39,151 nucleotides of DNA from Nitrososphaerota archaeon (GCA_028867595.1 JAGWGB010000012.1:1-39151); one strand, 5' to 3'. Counted from the stretch's first letter, positions 18,548-27,138 are shown. The notes: generated by a model from the sequence alone, not told the origin. Made by a program: numbers and translations.

Positions 18548-19037
18548 GTATATACATTCCACGTTGAGGTTGAAAAATCTGTTCTTCTACCATAAATTCA
18601 AAGTCATGCATGATTCCAGAAAAGAGTTTTTTGAACACCTCGACTTCAGAATCCACATGTATAGGAAAAGAGAGAGTATCGTCGTTTATCATGATTGGTT
18701 TATGCCTGTTTCCTATAATATGTCCAAGAGTGACTAGATTAACAGGGTTATCCTTTAGATTCTTTATTTTTATCGAAATTACCTTTTCAGGTAATTGTTC
18801 AACTATAACGAATTTTTCTTGATCTGCCATTATAACATCACCGTGATAGAGTTGAGAATTCAAAATTAGACCTATGTCAGTTCCAAGGTCGGTCGTTTTC
18901 CTAATCCTACCTCTTTCCAGCTCATGACGCAGGATTTTCATCCTCTCACATTTTTTTTGAGATTCCATTTGTTTGAATTTGTTCATTAACTCTTTATCAT
19001 GAAAAATATTTCCAACTATTGTTGTAATAGTGAGCAT
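18537..19037 (-). CDS. ureE: Urease accessory protein UreE (no His-rich tail)
   Basis: A 166-residue nickel metallochaperone. The N-terminal domain holds ERGRIRKTTDLGTDIGL; the C-terminal domain holds LVTLGHIIGNRHKPI, where the GN.H segment contains the dimer-interface metal-site histidine. It ends GMYIHEH with only two late histidines, so it lacks the long His-rich tail of enterobacterial UreE. First gene of the leftward accessory operon, with a TATA-like AAAATATAAT (19061-19070) about 25 bp before the ATG. Confidence 0.92.
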   Translation of the reverse strand: MLTITTIVGNIFHDKELMNKFKQMESQKKCERMKILRHELERGRIRKTTDLGTDIGLILNSQLYHGDVIMADQEKFVIVEQLPEKVISIKIKNLKDNPVNLVTLGHIIGNRHKPIMINDDTLSFPIHVDSEVEVFKKLFSGIMHDFEFMVEEQIFQPQRGMYIHEH

Positions 19038-19131
19038 GATGATCTAGTTTAAACTATGAAATTATATTTTTTGATCAAAGTCTAGTAATTTATTATAAAT
19101 AATAAATACAAGAAGTCATGAAGATACAGAT
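19038..19131. promoter_or_regulatory. Divergent ureE / ureA promoter region
   Basis: This 94-bp gap serves both urease transcripts. TATA boxes: minus strand AAAATATAAT (19061-19070) for ureE; plus strand TTATAAAT (19093-19100) for ureA. Two perfect palindromes sit between: TAGTTTAAACTA (19045-19056) and TTTGATCAAA (19070-19079). The second 10-mer also occurs at 10331-10340. Both are operator candidates, unproven. Confidence 0.55.
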
Positions 19132-19434
19132 ATGATGCTCACTCCAAGAGAAATAGACAAACTCTATATTTTTATGACAGCAGAAGTTGCACGAAGAAGA
19201 AAATCGAGAGGGTTGAAGCTTAACTACGTAGAAGCGTTGGCATTGATTTCAGACCACATAGTTGAAGGAGCAAGAGACGGAAGATCAGTGTCGGAATTAA
19301 TGAGTTCTGGAAGGAAGGTGTTAACAAGAGATGATGTTTTACCTGGTGTACCTGAGTTAATTAAGACGGTTCAGACTGAAGCAACATTTGAAGATGGAAC
19401 CAAACTTGTTACGGTTCATGATCCTATCGTATAG
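19132..19434 (+). CDS. ureA: Urease gamma subunit UreA
   Basis: A 100-residue structural subunit. Recognised by [35 protein letters not shown] and the highly conserved [12 protein letters not shown], ending VHDPIV. Separate UreA, UreB and UreC indicate the three-subunit prokaryotic enzyme. Tandem ATG codons at 19132 and 19135 leave the first residue uncertain. The ureB start is two bases past its stop. A paralogue of this protein lies at 28384-28764. Confidence 0.96.
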   Translation: MMLTPREIDKLYIFMTAEVARRRKSRGLKLNYVEALALISDHIVEGARDGRSVSELMSSGRKVLTRDDVLPGVPELIKTVQTEATFEDGTKLVTVHDPIV

Positions 19435-19436
19435 GT

Positions 19437-19808
19437 ATGATTCCTGGAGAATATTTCATAAATGATGTTCCCATTATTGCAAATAAAGGCAGAAAGACAA
19501 TAAAGATCACAGTTAGCAATTCCGGAGACAGACCAATACAAGTAGGTTCTCATACGCATTTTTTTGAAACCAACAAAGCTCTAGTGTTTTCTAGAGAGAA
19601 AGCTTATGGTTTTCGGCTGAATGTTCCCGCAGGAACATCAGTAAGGTTTGAACCTGGGGATACAAAAGAAATAGAACTTACAGAATATGTCGGACAAAAA
19701 ATAGTATATGGATTTAACAGTCTTGTTAATGGCAAACTCTCCACTAGAAAACAAATTGCAATCAAGAAAGCACGAAAGCTAGGGTTCAAGGATAGTGATC
19801 AGAAATGA
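19437..19808 (+). CDS. ureB: Urease beta subunit UreB
   Basis: A 123-residue beta subunit. IPGEYF, the [12 protein letters not shown] motif, [18 protein letters not shown] and the [12 protein letters not shown] region match the family closely. ATG overlaps nothing upstream (2-bp gap to ureA) and its stop overlaps the ureC ATG as ATGA. Confidence 0.96.
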   Translation: MIPGEYFINDVPIIANKGRKTIKITVSNSGDRPIQVGSHTHFFETNKALVFSREKAYGFRLNVPAGTSVRFEPGDTKEIELTEYVGQKIVYGFNSLVNGKLSTRKQIAIKKARKLGFKDSDQK

Positions 19809-21517
19809 CATTGATCATTCCCAGAAAACAATACGTTGATCTTTATGGACCTACTAAAGGAGATAAAATTAGACTTGCTGACACGGATCTGATAATTGAA
19901 ATCGAAAAAGATTTTCAGACATATGGAGATGAGATAGTTTTTGGCGGAGGCAAAAGTGCCAGAGATGGAATGGGTCAGGCAAGTGGGGTTACTAGTAGAA
20001 ATGCTCTTGACCTAGTAATAACAAATGCAGTTATCATAGATCCAATTCTAGGTATTGTCAAAGCAGATATCGGTATCAAAAATGGATTAGTAGTTGGCAT
20101 TGGAAAGGCAGGCAATCCAAACATCATGGACGATGTGGATATGATAATATCAGCAAATACCGAAGTGATTGCAGGAGAACACACGATATGTACTCCTGGG
20201 ATAATTGATACACATATTCATTTTATTGCTCCTCAACAAGCAATAGAAGCAATCTGTAGCGGCACTACAACCATGATTGGTGGTGGTACAGGACCTGCTG
20301 ATGGTACTAAGGCAACAACATGTACTCCTGGTCCATGGAATATTCACAGAATGCTTGAGGCTCTCGATGAATTTCCTCTAAATTTTGGATTGTTGGGAAA
20401 AGGGAATGATTCTAGGGAACCTGCCCTAATGGAACAGATTGCTGCAGGAGTCTGCGGTTTGAAATTACATGAGGACTGGGGTTCTACTCCTGCTACTATT
20501 GATGCCGCTCTGCGTGTTGCCGATAAAACTGACACTCAAGTGGCCATTCATACAGATACATTAAACGAATGTGGTTTTGTTGATGACACAATCAATGCAA
20601 TAGATGGAAGAACAATTCACACATATCACACAGAAGGCGCAGGTGGAGGACATGCCCCAGACATTATGAAAATAGCTGGTGAGAAAAACATTCTTCCTTC
20701 CTCAACAAATCCAACGAGACCATTTACCGTTAATACATTAGAAGAACATCTTGACATGATGATGGTTTGCCATCATCTAAATCCCTCTGTAAGAGAAGAC
20801 GTTGCATTTGCAGAATCTAGAATTAGGGGCGAGACTATTGCTGCAGAAGATGTGTTGCATGATATTGGCGCTCTAAGTATGTATTCTTCTGATAGTCAAG
20901 CCATGGGTAGAGTTGGGGAAGTAAGTATCAGATTGTGGCAGACTGCCGATAAAATGAAAAAGACGGTTGGTCGCCTAGCAGAAGAGACAGGAGATAATGA
21001 CAACATACGTGTTAAAAGATATCTTGCAAAACTTACCATCAATCCAGCAATAACACATGGCATTTCTAGTTATGTAGGTTCTTTGGAGACAGGTAAATTG
21101 GCTGATATCGTCATGTGGTCACCCGAGTTTTTTGGTGTAAAACCTAAACTCGTAATAAAAGGAGGATTTGTAGCCTATTCTTTGATGGGGGATCCAAATG
21201 CATCTATTCCCACTCCAGAGCCAGTATATTATCGCCCCATGTTTGGTGCATTTGGACAAGCGATGTATTCTACCTCAGTGACCTTCACTTCAAAATTAGC
21301 AATAAGAAACGGTTTGGCAAAAAAATTAGGTTTGAAAAAGAGACTACTCCCAGTCAAAAATTGCAGAAAGATAACCAAGAAAGATATGGCTTACAACAAC
21401 TTGTTGCCGAAAATAGAGATTGATCCTGAAACTTACAAAGTTTTGGTCGATGGAAAGCTTGCCACAACTGAAGCTTCAAAAAAACTCTCCATGGCTAGAC
21501 TGTATCATTTGTTCTAG
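19805..21517 (+). CDS. ureC: Urease alpha (catalytic) subunit UreC
   Basis: A 570-residue dinickel amidohydrolase that splits urea into ammonia and carbamate. All catalytic residues are present, each three positions later than in Klebsiella urease: nickel ligands H137 and H139 (DTHIHF), carbamylated K220 (GLKLHEDW), H249 and H275, D363 (SSDSQAMGR), and the flap histidine H323 in MVCHHL. An apparently active enzyme. In an ammonia oxidiser it supplies ammonia from urea. The ATG overlaps the ureB stop. Confidence 0.98.
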   Translation: MTLIIPRKQYVDLYGPTKGDKIRLADTDLIIEIEKDFQTYGDEIVFGGGKSARDGMGQASGVTSRNALDLVITNAVIIDPILGIVKADIGIKNGLVVGIGKAGNPNIMDDVDMIISANTEVIAGEHTICTPGIIDTHIHFIAPQQAIEAICSGTTTMIGGGTGPADGTKATTCTPGPWNIHRMLEALDEFPLNFGLLGKGNDSREPALMEQIAAGVCGLKLHEDWGSTPATIDAALRVADKTDTQVAIHTDTLNECGFVDDTINAIDGRTIHTYHTEGAGGGHAPDIMKIAGEKNILPSSTNPTRPFTVNTLEEHLDMMMVCHHLNPSVREDVAFAESRIRGETIAAEDVLHDIGALSMYSSDSQAMGRVGEVSIRLWQTADKMKKTVGRLAEETGDNDNIRVKRYLAKLTINPAITHGISSYVGSLETGKLADIVMWSPEFFGVKPKLVIKGGFVAYSLMGDPNASIPTPEPVYYRPMFGAFGQAMYSTSVTFTSKLAIRNGLAKKLGLKKRLLPVKNCRKITKKDMAYNNLLPKIEIDPETYKVLVDGKLATTEASKKLSMARLYHLF

Positions 21518-21530
21518 TTCGACAATCGAA
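21518..21530. promoter_or_regulatory. 13-bp palindrome, copy 1 (TTCGACAATCGAA)
   Basis: Palindrome TTCGAC-A-ATCGAA with one broken pair. With four upstream bases it gives a 17-bp exact match (CTAGTTCGACAATCGAA, from 21514) to copy 2 at 23794-23810. It sits between the ureC stop and the TATA-like stretch of the next gene, about 40 bp before its ATG, as an upstream operator would. Confidence 0.6.
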
Positions 21531-21570
21531 AATCAATATATTTTTATATTTACTAAGTATAAATTGTATT

Positions 21571-21825
21571 ATGTCACCAGTCAAGACACGCGATGACGTA
21601 GAAAAAGCTTCAAGGAAAGCAGTAGAGTCACTCTATGGCAATGAAATACAAGATTTCAAGATAAGAGAGCTCTTTCCATTACCAGAAAAAGGTCCACAAG
21701 ACTCTTGGGATGTACAAACGACTTTTCTGCTAAACAAGTTGAAGCATACAGTAGATTTGGTTATTCAGATGAAAGATGGGCATGTAACCAATGCAAGACT
21801 GATTGATACAATGGTTCCTTTGTAG
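21571..21825 (+). CDS. 84-residue protein downstream of ureC, unknown
   Basis: A small soluble protein with an N-terminal helix (RDDVEKASRKAVESLYG) followed by a predicted beta-rich part (IQDFKIRELFPLP...WDVQTTFLL...HTVDLVIQMKDGHVTNARLI). It looks like a small alpha/beta fold; no family recognised. It has its own AT-rich promoter (21535-21555) and a palindrome just upstream, and a T-rich tract after the stop (21838-21860). Position after ureC suggests, but does not prove, a link with urea use. Confidence 0.65.
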   Translation: MSPVKTRDDVEKASRKAVESLYGNEIQDFKIRELFPLPEKGPQDSWDVQTTFLLNKLKHTVDLVIQMKDGHVTNARLIDTMVPL

Positions 21826-21837
21826 ACCCATTGTAAA

Positions 21838-21860
21838 ATAATATTTTTAATTATTTTTTA
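21838..21860 (+). terminator. T-rich tract after the 84-residue gene
   Basis: ATATTTTTAATTATTTTTTAG follows the stop by about 12 bp on the plus strand, an archaeal oligo-T terminator pattern. Confidence 0.4.
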
Positions 21861-22012
21861 GATACCTTAAGCACTATTTTAAACCCTTTTAGTTTACAAT
21901 AAAATGATTAGAAAATTTGATGTTTTGCATTTGATTGAAGATTTGACTAAAATTATTGATTTTATTTAAATACAAATTAAAGATTTTAAAATAACCAATT
22001 GATCAAACCTAC

Positions 22013-22534
22013 ATGCCTAGTCAAGGGTATGGAACCATAGGACTAAAGCCAGCTATCATCTCCAAATTACAGAAAGCTACGGATGAGTACTATCCAGGTA
22101 TGTTTCTTCCAAGTGCACTGATAATTATCATGAATGAGATAAAACGACAGTACTATACAATAGGAATGTATAATTTCAAGATAGATTTTTCTGGCAGATA
22201 TACGTCTCTGACAGTCAGATCTGATGTAAAGAAATGGTTTGAAGAGAATTATGAAGCACTAAGAGAAAAATATGAGGAGAAATACAAAGCAAACAACTTT
22301 ACAAAATTTGCAAGCATCTTTATGCTCAACATGTTTGAATCCAAGGCAGCATCTCAAAATAATGTAATCAAGCTCAAAGAATCAGACTTTACTTGGTTGA
22401 TGTGGGAATACGAGCAACGAAAAAAAGAATATGAGACAAAGTATGGTGTTAAAACATTCGAACGTTTCTCTGATGTATTTCTTAAAGACCTGTTAGAACG
22501 GGTTAGCTCTGCAAAAAAAATACTGACCTTATAG
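22013..22534 (+). CDS. Protein with internal duplication, unknown
   Basis: A 173-residue protein. Two similar stretches are visible: residues ~76-107 (LREKYEEKYKANNFTKF then ASIFMLNMFESK) and ~138-168 (RKKEYETKYGVKTFERF then SDVFLKDLLERV). Both follow KYExKY-x4-F-x2-F-x3-F-x4-L/M-x-E, which suggests a duplicated helical motif, possibly DNA- or self-binding. Not assigned to a family. TATA-like TTTTAAAATAA about 20-28 bp upstream of the ATG fits a leaderless start. Confidence 0.65.
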   Translation: MPSQGYGTIGLKPAIISKLQKATDEYYPGMFLPSALIIIMNEIKRQYYTIGMYNFKIDFSGRYTSLTVRSDVKKWFEENYEALREKYEEKYKANNFTKFASIFMLNMFESKAASQNNVIKLKESDFTWLMWEYEQRKKEYETKYGVKTFERFSDVFLKDLLERVSSAKKILTL

Positions 22535-22559
22535 AAGGTACTTTTTGCTTAGGTCATAC

Positions 22560-22853
22560 TTAGTTTGATAACATGGCAAGACCGGACGTTGTTGGTTTGC
22601 CTACTCCTGCCTTCAATAATAGGCTAAAAGTCAAAGAGATGTCAGTTTTTGTGATATTGGGCATATCTATTGCATTTCCTTCATGTTTTAGATCATTTAT
22701 GAAGTCAAATATTTCATCCACCGTGACAGGCTCATTTTCAAATCCCAATTGATCATTTACAGCGTTGTATGTGGCAATGTAATAGCTCAAAATAGATGCC
22801 TTGCTTAGGAATTCTTCTGTTTTTGTATAGAAACCAGAACTAAATTTTTCCAT
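22560..22853 (-). CDS. 97-residue protein, unknown
   Basis: A small mostly helical acidic protein (ASILSYYIATYNAVNDQLGFE...VDEIFDFINDLKHEGNAIDMP). No membrane segment or metal motif. It converges on the preceding gene with a gap of about 25 bp. Family not recognised. Codon use is like its neighbours and the ATG is preceded by an AT-rich promoter-like stretch. Confidence 0.5.
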   Translation of the reverse strand: MEKFSSGFYTKTEEFLSKASILSYYIATYNAVNDQLGFENEPVTVDEIFDFINDLKHEGNAIDMPNITKTDISLTFSLLLKAGVGKPTTSGLAMLSN

Positions 22854-22934
22854 ATTTTTATCTTAATCTTTCAAAAATGATTTAAGGATTGGGGTAAAAA
22901 ATGTAAACTACCTATTCATAGCAGAAAAATGATG

Positions 22935-22945
22935 CGTAATCTACA
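22935..22945. promoter_or_regulatory. Repeated intergenic motif (CGTAATCTACA)
   Basis: Reverse complement of GTAGATTACG, a 10-mer also found at 27140-27149 and 29485-29494 and with one change at 27214-27223. It lies between the 97-residue gene and the ParB-like gene. A related TGTAAACTACC is at 22902-22912. Meaning unknown. Confidence 0.35.
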
Positions 22946-23015
22946 TTTTATTCAAAAGCTACTTGCAAATTTTGTATAATTGAGACAATCTTGTTCTGTA
23001 TGCATGAGAAGGAAA

Positions 23016-23023
23016 TTATAAAT
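23016..23023 (+). promoter_or_regulatory. TATA box of ParB-like gene
   Basis: TTATAAAT ends about 25 bp before the GTG start, so transcription would begin at or very near the start codon (leaderless). Confidence 0.5.
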
Positions 23024-23047
23024 AGATTTACTAATTAAATTAATTCT

Positions 23048-23797
23048 GTGAAGATCAAAAACATTCCTCTTAAGCTCATAGACATTGCAGAAGAAAACGT
23101 TAGAAAAGATCATCCTTTTGGCGAAGATAGTAGAGACCAATTAATCAAGGAACATTTGTCAAAGTTTGAGTTGTTACAACCGGTAGTTGTAAGATTCGAT
23201 AATGCGAGTAAAAGGTACAAGCTGCTAATAGGACGTAGAAGATTTCTATCACTTAGCGCAAAGGGATCAAGAGAAATACCTGCAGTAATAACAGAAATGG
23301 AAGGTTCAGAAGCAGAAGCGGCATCTTTATTTGAAAATCTAATCCGTAAAGATCTTTCTCCAATTCAAAAAGCAAAGATGGTGAAAAAATTAGTTGATTC
23401 TACTGAGTCAGGCATTACAGGCGTTTCAAGAAAATATGGATTGTCAAAGAGTACAGTCAGTGAATGGTTGAGTGTTCTGACTTTGGCGGAACCATTGCAA
23501 CAGGCAATAGAAAGTGGTGAAATAACTCTTTACGAAGCTATACAGATAGCAAGAAAACCAAAAGCACTTCAGGAAAAATTGGTAAATGCGGTATATGATG
23601 GAAAGTTGCAAGAAGTAATGATAAAAACAGGAGTTAAACGTGGAGCTCCAAAAGGTCTCTTAACTGTACGTCTTGTTTTTAATCCAAAGAAAAAATTTGA
23701 CAAAAAGATATGGGATCAATTAAATCAACAAGCTTCTCAGAATGGGTTAGATGTGACTGATTACGTCAAAAATCTACTCATAAAACGCCTCAACTAG
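23048..23797 (+). CDS. Orphan ParB/Spo0J-like DNA-binding protein
   Basis: A 249-residue ParB-family protein. The N-terminal ParB domain shows LIGRRRFLSLSAKGSREIPAVI and LFENLIRKDLSPIQKA, corresponding to the GERRxRA and ENxxRxxL boxes of the CTP-binding fold. A helix-turn-helix follows (ITGVSRKYGLSKSTVSEWLSVL, about residues 117-139). The last 50 residues (LTVRLVFNPKKKFDKKIWDQLN...) look like a ribbon-helix-helix-type dimerisation tail. The start is GTG, set by the TATA box 25 bp before. No parA is in the window. It may be a chromosome-segregation or nucleoid factor or a site-specific regulator; a 13-bp palindrome abuts its stop codon. Confidence 0.85.
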   Translation: MKIKNIPLKLIDIAEENVRKDHPFGEDSRDQLIKEHLSKFELLQPVVVRFDNASKRYKLLIGRRRFLSLSAKGSREIPAVITEMEGSEAEAASLFENLIRKDLSPIQKAKMVKKLVDSTESGITGVSRKYGLSKSTVSEWLSVLTLAEPLQQAIESGEITLYEAIQIARKPKALQEKLVNAVYDGKLQEVMIKTGVKRGAPKGLLTVRLVFNPKKKFDKKIWDQLNQQASQNGLDVTDYVKNLLIKRLN

Positions 23798-23810
23798 TTC
23801 GACAATCGAA
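23798..23810. promoter_or_regulatory. 13-bp palindrome, copy 2 (TTCGACAATCGAA)
   Basis: Identical to copy 1 over 17 bp (CTAGTTCGACAATCGAA from 23794). It lies immediately after the parB-like stop, in a 28-bp gap between convergent parB and uspA, where no promoter is expected. This placement differs from the other copies and leaves open a parS-like role. Confidence 0.55.
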
Positions 23811-23825
23811 CTATAACTCTTACAA

Positions 23826-24293
23826 CTACCTTATTGCCAATACGGGGCAATGCGCATATGTTACGACATGATTGGCTACACTGCCCATTAGGAATTTTTC
23901 TATTCCAGTCATGCCTTTGGTTCCAATTACGATCAAGTCCATTTTATGTTTCTTGGCATAATCTATTATTGCCTTCTCAGCGGATGAATCCACTAGAACT
24001 TCAGACTGCATACTTATTCCATTTTCTTCACCCCACTTTACTGCTCCGTTAAGCAATTTTTCGGCGTTACGTTTCATTGCGTCTTGATATGCCTTGAGCT
24101 TTCCACCTCTGTAATATCCAAGCACGTCACCTGTCGCTCCAAATGATGACTTTCCTATTACATGTACTACAGTCACCTCTGCTCCCAAGGCTTTGGCAAG
24201 AGTAATCGCATATGCAGTAGCTTTGTCTTTGTAACCTGATTTGTCAATTGCCAAAAGAATTTTGGATATTTTGCTTTGATTTTTTTCTGACAT
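23826..24293 (-). CDS. Universal stress protein (UspA family)
   Basis: A 155-residue cytosolic UspA-fold protein. The ATP-binding signature G-x2-G-x9-G-S is present as GTKGMTGIEKFLMGSVANHV near the C-terminus and KILLAIDKSGYKD at the N-terminus, so it is of the ATP-binding type. It lies downstream of the SSS transporter on the same strand with a gap of about 35 bp and may be cotranscribed with it. Confidence 0.92.
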   Translation of the reverse strand: MSEKNQSKISKILLAIDKSGYKDKATAYAITLAKALGAEVTVVHVIGKSSFGATGDVLGYYRGGKLKAYQDAMKRNAEKLLNGAVKWGEENGISMQSEVLVDSSAEKAIIDYAKKHKMDLIVIGTKGMTGIEKFLMGSVANHVVTYAHCPVLAIR

Positions 24294-24328
24294 TTATTTT
24301 TCTATCCTACTCATTATATCATCAGATG

Positions 24329-25915
24329 TCATATTGCCCCACGTTTGCTACCACCAGCATCTACTACTCTCATATCAATAGGATTGACCCACTCTTTCAC
24401 GTCAGCACCGCTAACTACATCCATGTCATTTGGAATCAAGTACACCACATCATGTCGTGGTGGCGTTCTTCTTTGGGTTGCCAAACTTGTCAATATGAAC
24501 ACTGGTAATGACACCAATGGTGGAATGATCGTATCAAGACCTGCGTAAGCTAGATACGGGCTACCAGTTGGTGCATTTGTTATGAGGAAGAATAAGAACA
24601 GTCTTAGTCCAGTACCTACCGCAATGGATGCTACTGCTCCTGAAGCTGTGGATTTCTTCCAGTATGTTCCAAAAACTAGAGGGACCAAACATCCTGCTAG
24701 CACAATGTCAAATGCCAATATGAGATAGATTCCAGGCCTTGGAATCAGATCACCTAGAGCAAAAGCGGTAAAGAACATAGGTATTACAAGAAGCCGCGTA
24801 GCAAGTAGCAGCTGCCTATCATTGAGTTTCTGTTTTTTCATAATTCTTAAAATATTGCGTTGCAAAAAGTTCCTTGACAGTACACTGGCAATAGCCAAAG
24901 TTCCTCCATTTGCAGTAGACATGCCACAACTTATTGTACTTACCAACATCAGAATACCTATTACCATTGGCGCGTGTTTTATTGCTACAATTGGAAATAG
25001 CGTATAGGAATCAGTAAGACCTGGTTCTAGGCTTAGTCCAATTATTCCTACCATTGTAGTTGGAATCAAAAATATTAATGTCAGACCTGCTCCAAAATAG
25101 CAACTCTTTTGTGCAGTCCTTCCACCATCTGCTGCAAATACTCTTTCCATGAAATCTAATGCAACAATATCTCCTACTCCTAACGAGATTATTCCTGCCC
25201 AATTGGGTAGTGCACCATTATTGATATCATATAATCCAGACATATCCATGAAGTTACCCGGAACATTTGCAACTATAGATTCCAAGCCTCCCGGAATTGG
25301 TGACCATGGACTAATAAAGTACAGAAATCCTGCCCAAAATCCAATTATTGCAAGATAAATATGGAAAATATCTGTATAAGCACAGGAAAACAGGCCACCG
25401 AAATAAGTATACAGTAATACTACAGCAGTTGAAATTAACATTGCATAAACTAGAGGTATTCCAAGTAAGACAGATAAGATATATCCACTTGCACCGAGAT
25501 TTCCCGCAACAAGAACAATGAAACTGATTGCCATCAAAGTTCCTGACATTACTTCAGTTGTGTTTCCATATCTCCTGTAATAGAAATCTGCGAGTGTGAT
25601 CATAGACATTCTGTTAAATCTTTTTCCAAAGAATGCACCAGTTAAAACTAGACAGACAGCCAGACCAAGCGGAATCACTGCACCTCCCCAGAATCCAAAT
25701 TGATAGGTTAACGAAACATTTCCAAGCGAAGCATTTCCATCAACTGCTTCAGACACCAGCATTGTTCCGATAAAAAATAATGGCAAACTTTTACCAGCAA
25801 CAATGTATCGTTTGCTGCTTCTTTTAACAAATTTTACTGCAAGAACTCCAATTGCAGCGGTTGCAGCTACAAATGCTAGAACCACTATAGGATACGCAAT
25901 TGGAATATCTCCCAT
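24329..25915 (-). CDS. Sodium:solute symporter (SSS), urea-transporter-like
   Basis: A 528-residue symporter with about 13 membrane helices. SSS hallmarks include LADFYYRRYGN in the cytoplasmic loop after helix 2, GGLFSCAYTDIFH, and STISCGMSTANGGTLAIASVLSRNF. Ammonia-oxidising archaea with urease commonly carry a DUR3-like member of this family as urea transporter, and its place beside ureABC and the ureohydrolase supports that, though substrate is inferred from context. The gene is preceded by a TATA-like AATATATAATT (about 25930-25942) and a 13-bp palindrome at 25968. Confidence 0.88.
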   Translation of the reverse strand: MGDIPIAYPIVVLAFVAATAAIGVLAVKFVKRSSKRYIVAGKSLPLFFIGTMLVSEAVDGNASLGNVSLTYQFGFWGGAVIPLGLAVCLVLTGAFFGKRFNRMSMITLADFYYRRYGNTTEVMSGTLMAISFIVLVAGNLGASGYILSVLLGIPLVYAMLISTAVVLLYTYFGGLFSCAYTDIFHIYLAIIGFWAGFLYFISPWSPIPGGLESIVANVPGNFMDMSGLYDINNGALPNWAGIISLGVGDIVALDFMERVFAADGGRTAQKSCYFGAGLTLIFLIPTTMVGIIGLSLEPGLTDSYTLFPIVAIKHAPMVIGILMLVSTISCGMSTANGGTLAIASVLSRNFLQRNILRIMKKQKLNDRQLLLATRLLVIPMFFTAFALGDLIPRPGIYLILAFDIVLAGCLVPLVFGTYWKKSTASGAVASIAVGTGLRLFLFFLITNAPTGSPYLAYAGLDTIIPPLVSLPVFILTSLATQRRTPPRHDVVYLIPNDMDVVSGADVKEWVNPIDMRVVDAGGSKRGAI

Positions 25916-25967
25916 TCCATATGATTAGTAATTATATATTATTAAATATGTCGGCATGATGCAAAAT

Positions 25968-25980
25968 TTCGACAGTCGAA
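25968..25980. promoter_or_regulatory. 13-bp palindrome, copy 3 (TTCGACAGTCGAA)
   Basis: The only perfect copy: TTCGAC-A-GTCGAA, 6-bp arms around one base. It lies about 53 bp upstream of the SSS transporter start, just beyond the TATA-like stretch, where an archaeal activator would bind. Confidence 0.6.
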
Positions 25981-26061
25981 CAACAAATTTCGTATGTTGT
26001 TCAACGTAAAATTATTTTCAGTTTGATCTCAAATGCATCTGATCATTCAAACCAAAAATGC

Positions 26062-26244
26062 TTAAACTCTATGTTCACGAGCCATATGTAACATAAAAGA
26101 CGACTCGTTTTCATAAGATTCATCGCAGGTTATACACAAATATGTAGTTTTTTTGTCATGACTATCTTGTGCATGCTTGACCAACTCGTCACGATATTTA
26201 AATCGCATACCACATGCACCGCATCCATAGCTTTTCGCAAACAA
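26062..26244 (-). CDS. Two-finger C2H2 zinc protein
   Basis: A 60-residue protein with two C2H2 zinc fingers: C-x2-C-x12-H-x4-5-H in GCGACGMRFKYRDELVKHAQDSH and the second in CITCDESYENESSFMLHMAREH. Small archaeal C2H2 proteins may bind DNA or protein. The start is TTG at 26244; the only nearby upstream ATG (26252) is out of frame. An A/T-rich promoter-like stretch lies at 26262-26280. Confidence 0.7.
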   Translation of the reverse strand: MFAKSYGCGACGMRFKYRDELVKHAQDSHDKKTTYLCITCDESYENESSFMLHMAREHRV

Positions 26245-26282
26245 TTGTGCATCTTTTAGGTTTATTTTTATTTAAAAATTTC

Positions 26283-26294
26283 TTGACAGTTGAA
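26283..26294. promoter_or_regulatory. Degenerate relative of the 13-bp palindrome
   Basis: TTGACAGTTGAA matches TCGACAGTCGAA at 10 of 12 positions, and sits about 40 bp upstream of the C2H2 gene. It could be a decayed copy or chance; listed because all stronger copies are within 5 kb. Confidence 0.2.
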
Positions 26295-26313
26295 AATTGA
26301 TTGGTATAAAAAT

Positions 26314-26835
26314 TTATGATTTCATTTTTTTAAGTTTTGTATACAGCATAGGATCTAATTTTCTTGCAGTATCAAAACTTTTTTGGCCTTCCCTTTCATT
26401 TCCTAGAAGAGCGAGTGCACGACCTTTGTTATACCACGCTTTTGCATATTTTTCATTTAATTCTATAGCTTTATCAAAACATTCAATGGATTCTTCTATT
26501 TTATTTGATCTTATTAGCGTCAGTCCTTTGTTATGCCATGTTATTGCATTAGATGAATCTATCACTAATGCTCTAGAGAATGATTCGATTGCCTCATCTT
26601 TTCTGCCTAGTTTATCTAGCATGAGCCCGCGGTCACCCCATGCAAAATCATTTTTTGGATTCATCTCTATGGCTTTCTCAAAATATTTCAGCGCTTGTTC
26701 ATAATTGCTCTTATTTGCAGCGTCTTCACCTATTTTCACCAAATCTTCAGAAGCTTCTTTTTTTGAAGAAACTTTCTTGTATTCTATAGTGGGTGGAAGT
26801 TCAGGTTTATTTTTTTTAAACCAACTAAATACCAT
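26314..26835 (-). CDS. TPR-repeat protein
   Basis: A 173-residue protein with about four tetratricopeptide repeats between residues 30 and 165 (for example YEQALKYFEKAIEMNPKN, DEAIESFSRALVIDSSN, EESIECFDKAIELNEKY and EGQKSFDTARKLDPM), forming a protein-binding superhelix. The N-terminal 28 residues are basic and disordered-looking. No enzymatic domain. Partner unknown. Confidence 0.88.
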   Translation of the reverse strand: MVFSWFKKNKPELPPTIEYKKVSSKKEASEDLVKIGEDAANKSNYEQALKYFEKAIEMNPKNDFAWGDRGLMLDKLGRKDEAIESFSRALVIDSSNAITWHNKGLTLIRSNKIEESIECFDKAIELNEKYAKAWYNKGRALALLGNEREGQKSFDTARKLDPMLYTKLKKMKS

Positions 26836-26898
26836 CCCTATACTCTTGTATTCCTAGTTTAAATTAGTATATGTGCAAGAGAAGCAAGTAGAGAGAGG

Positions 26899-27042
26899 TT
26901 AAGAGTCTGGAGATTCTTCGGATTTGTGCAATTGGTCTTCCTTTTTGTCGCCTTTTATTCCAATTGTACCCAAGTACAAGAAAAATCCCGCTGCGACAAG
27001 TATTGCAGCAAACATACCGTAAACTCCTGTTAAATCCGTCAT
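26899..27042 (-). CDS. 47-residue single-span membrane protein
   Basis: A short clean frame, ATG at 27042 to TAA at 26899. It encodes one membrane helix (VYGMFAAILVAAGFFLYLG) followed by a charged tail (KGDKKEDQLHKSEESPDS). Amino-terminal outside / tail inside is predicted from charge. It lies 64 bp upstream of the TPR gene on the same strand and the two could be cotranscribed. Unknown family; size and composition resemble small accessory membrane peptides. Confidence 0.55.
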   Translation of the reverse strand: MTDLTGVYGMFAAILVAAGFFLYLGTIGIKGDKKEDQLHKSEESPDS

Positions 27043-27138
27043 CCCCCTATTATTAATTCTAATATATTTAAAATTTTATTACAACTGTCATAATCACCAT
27101 TGCGTTGTAATTGTATGATAATTTTTCTTTCATACACA

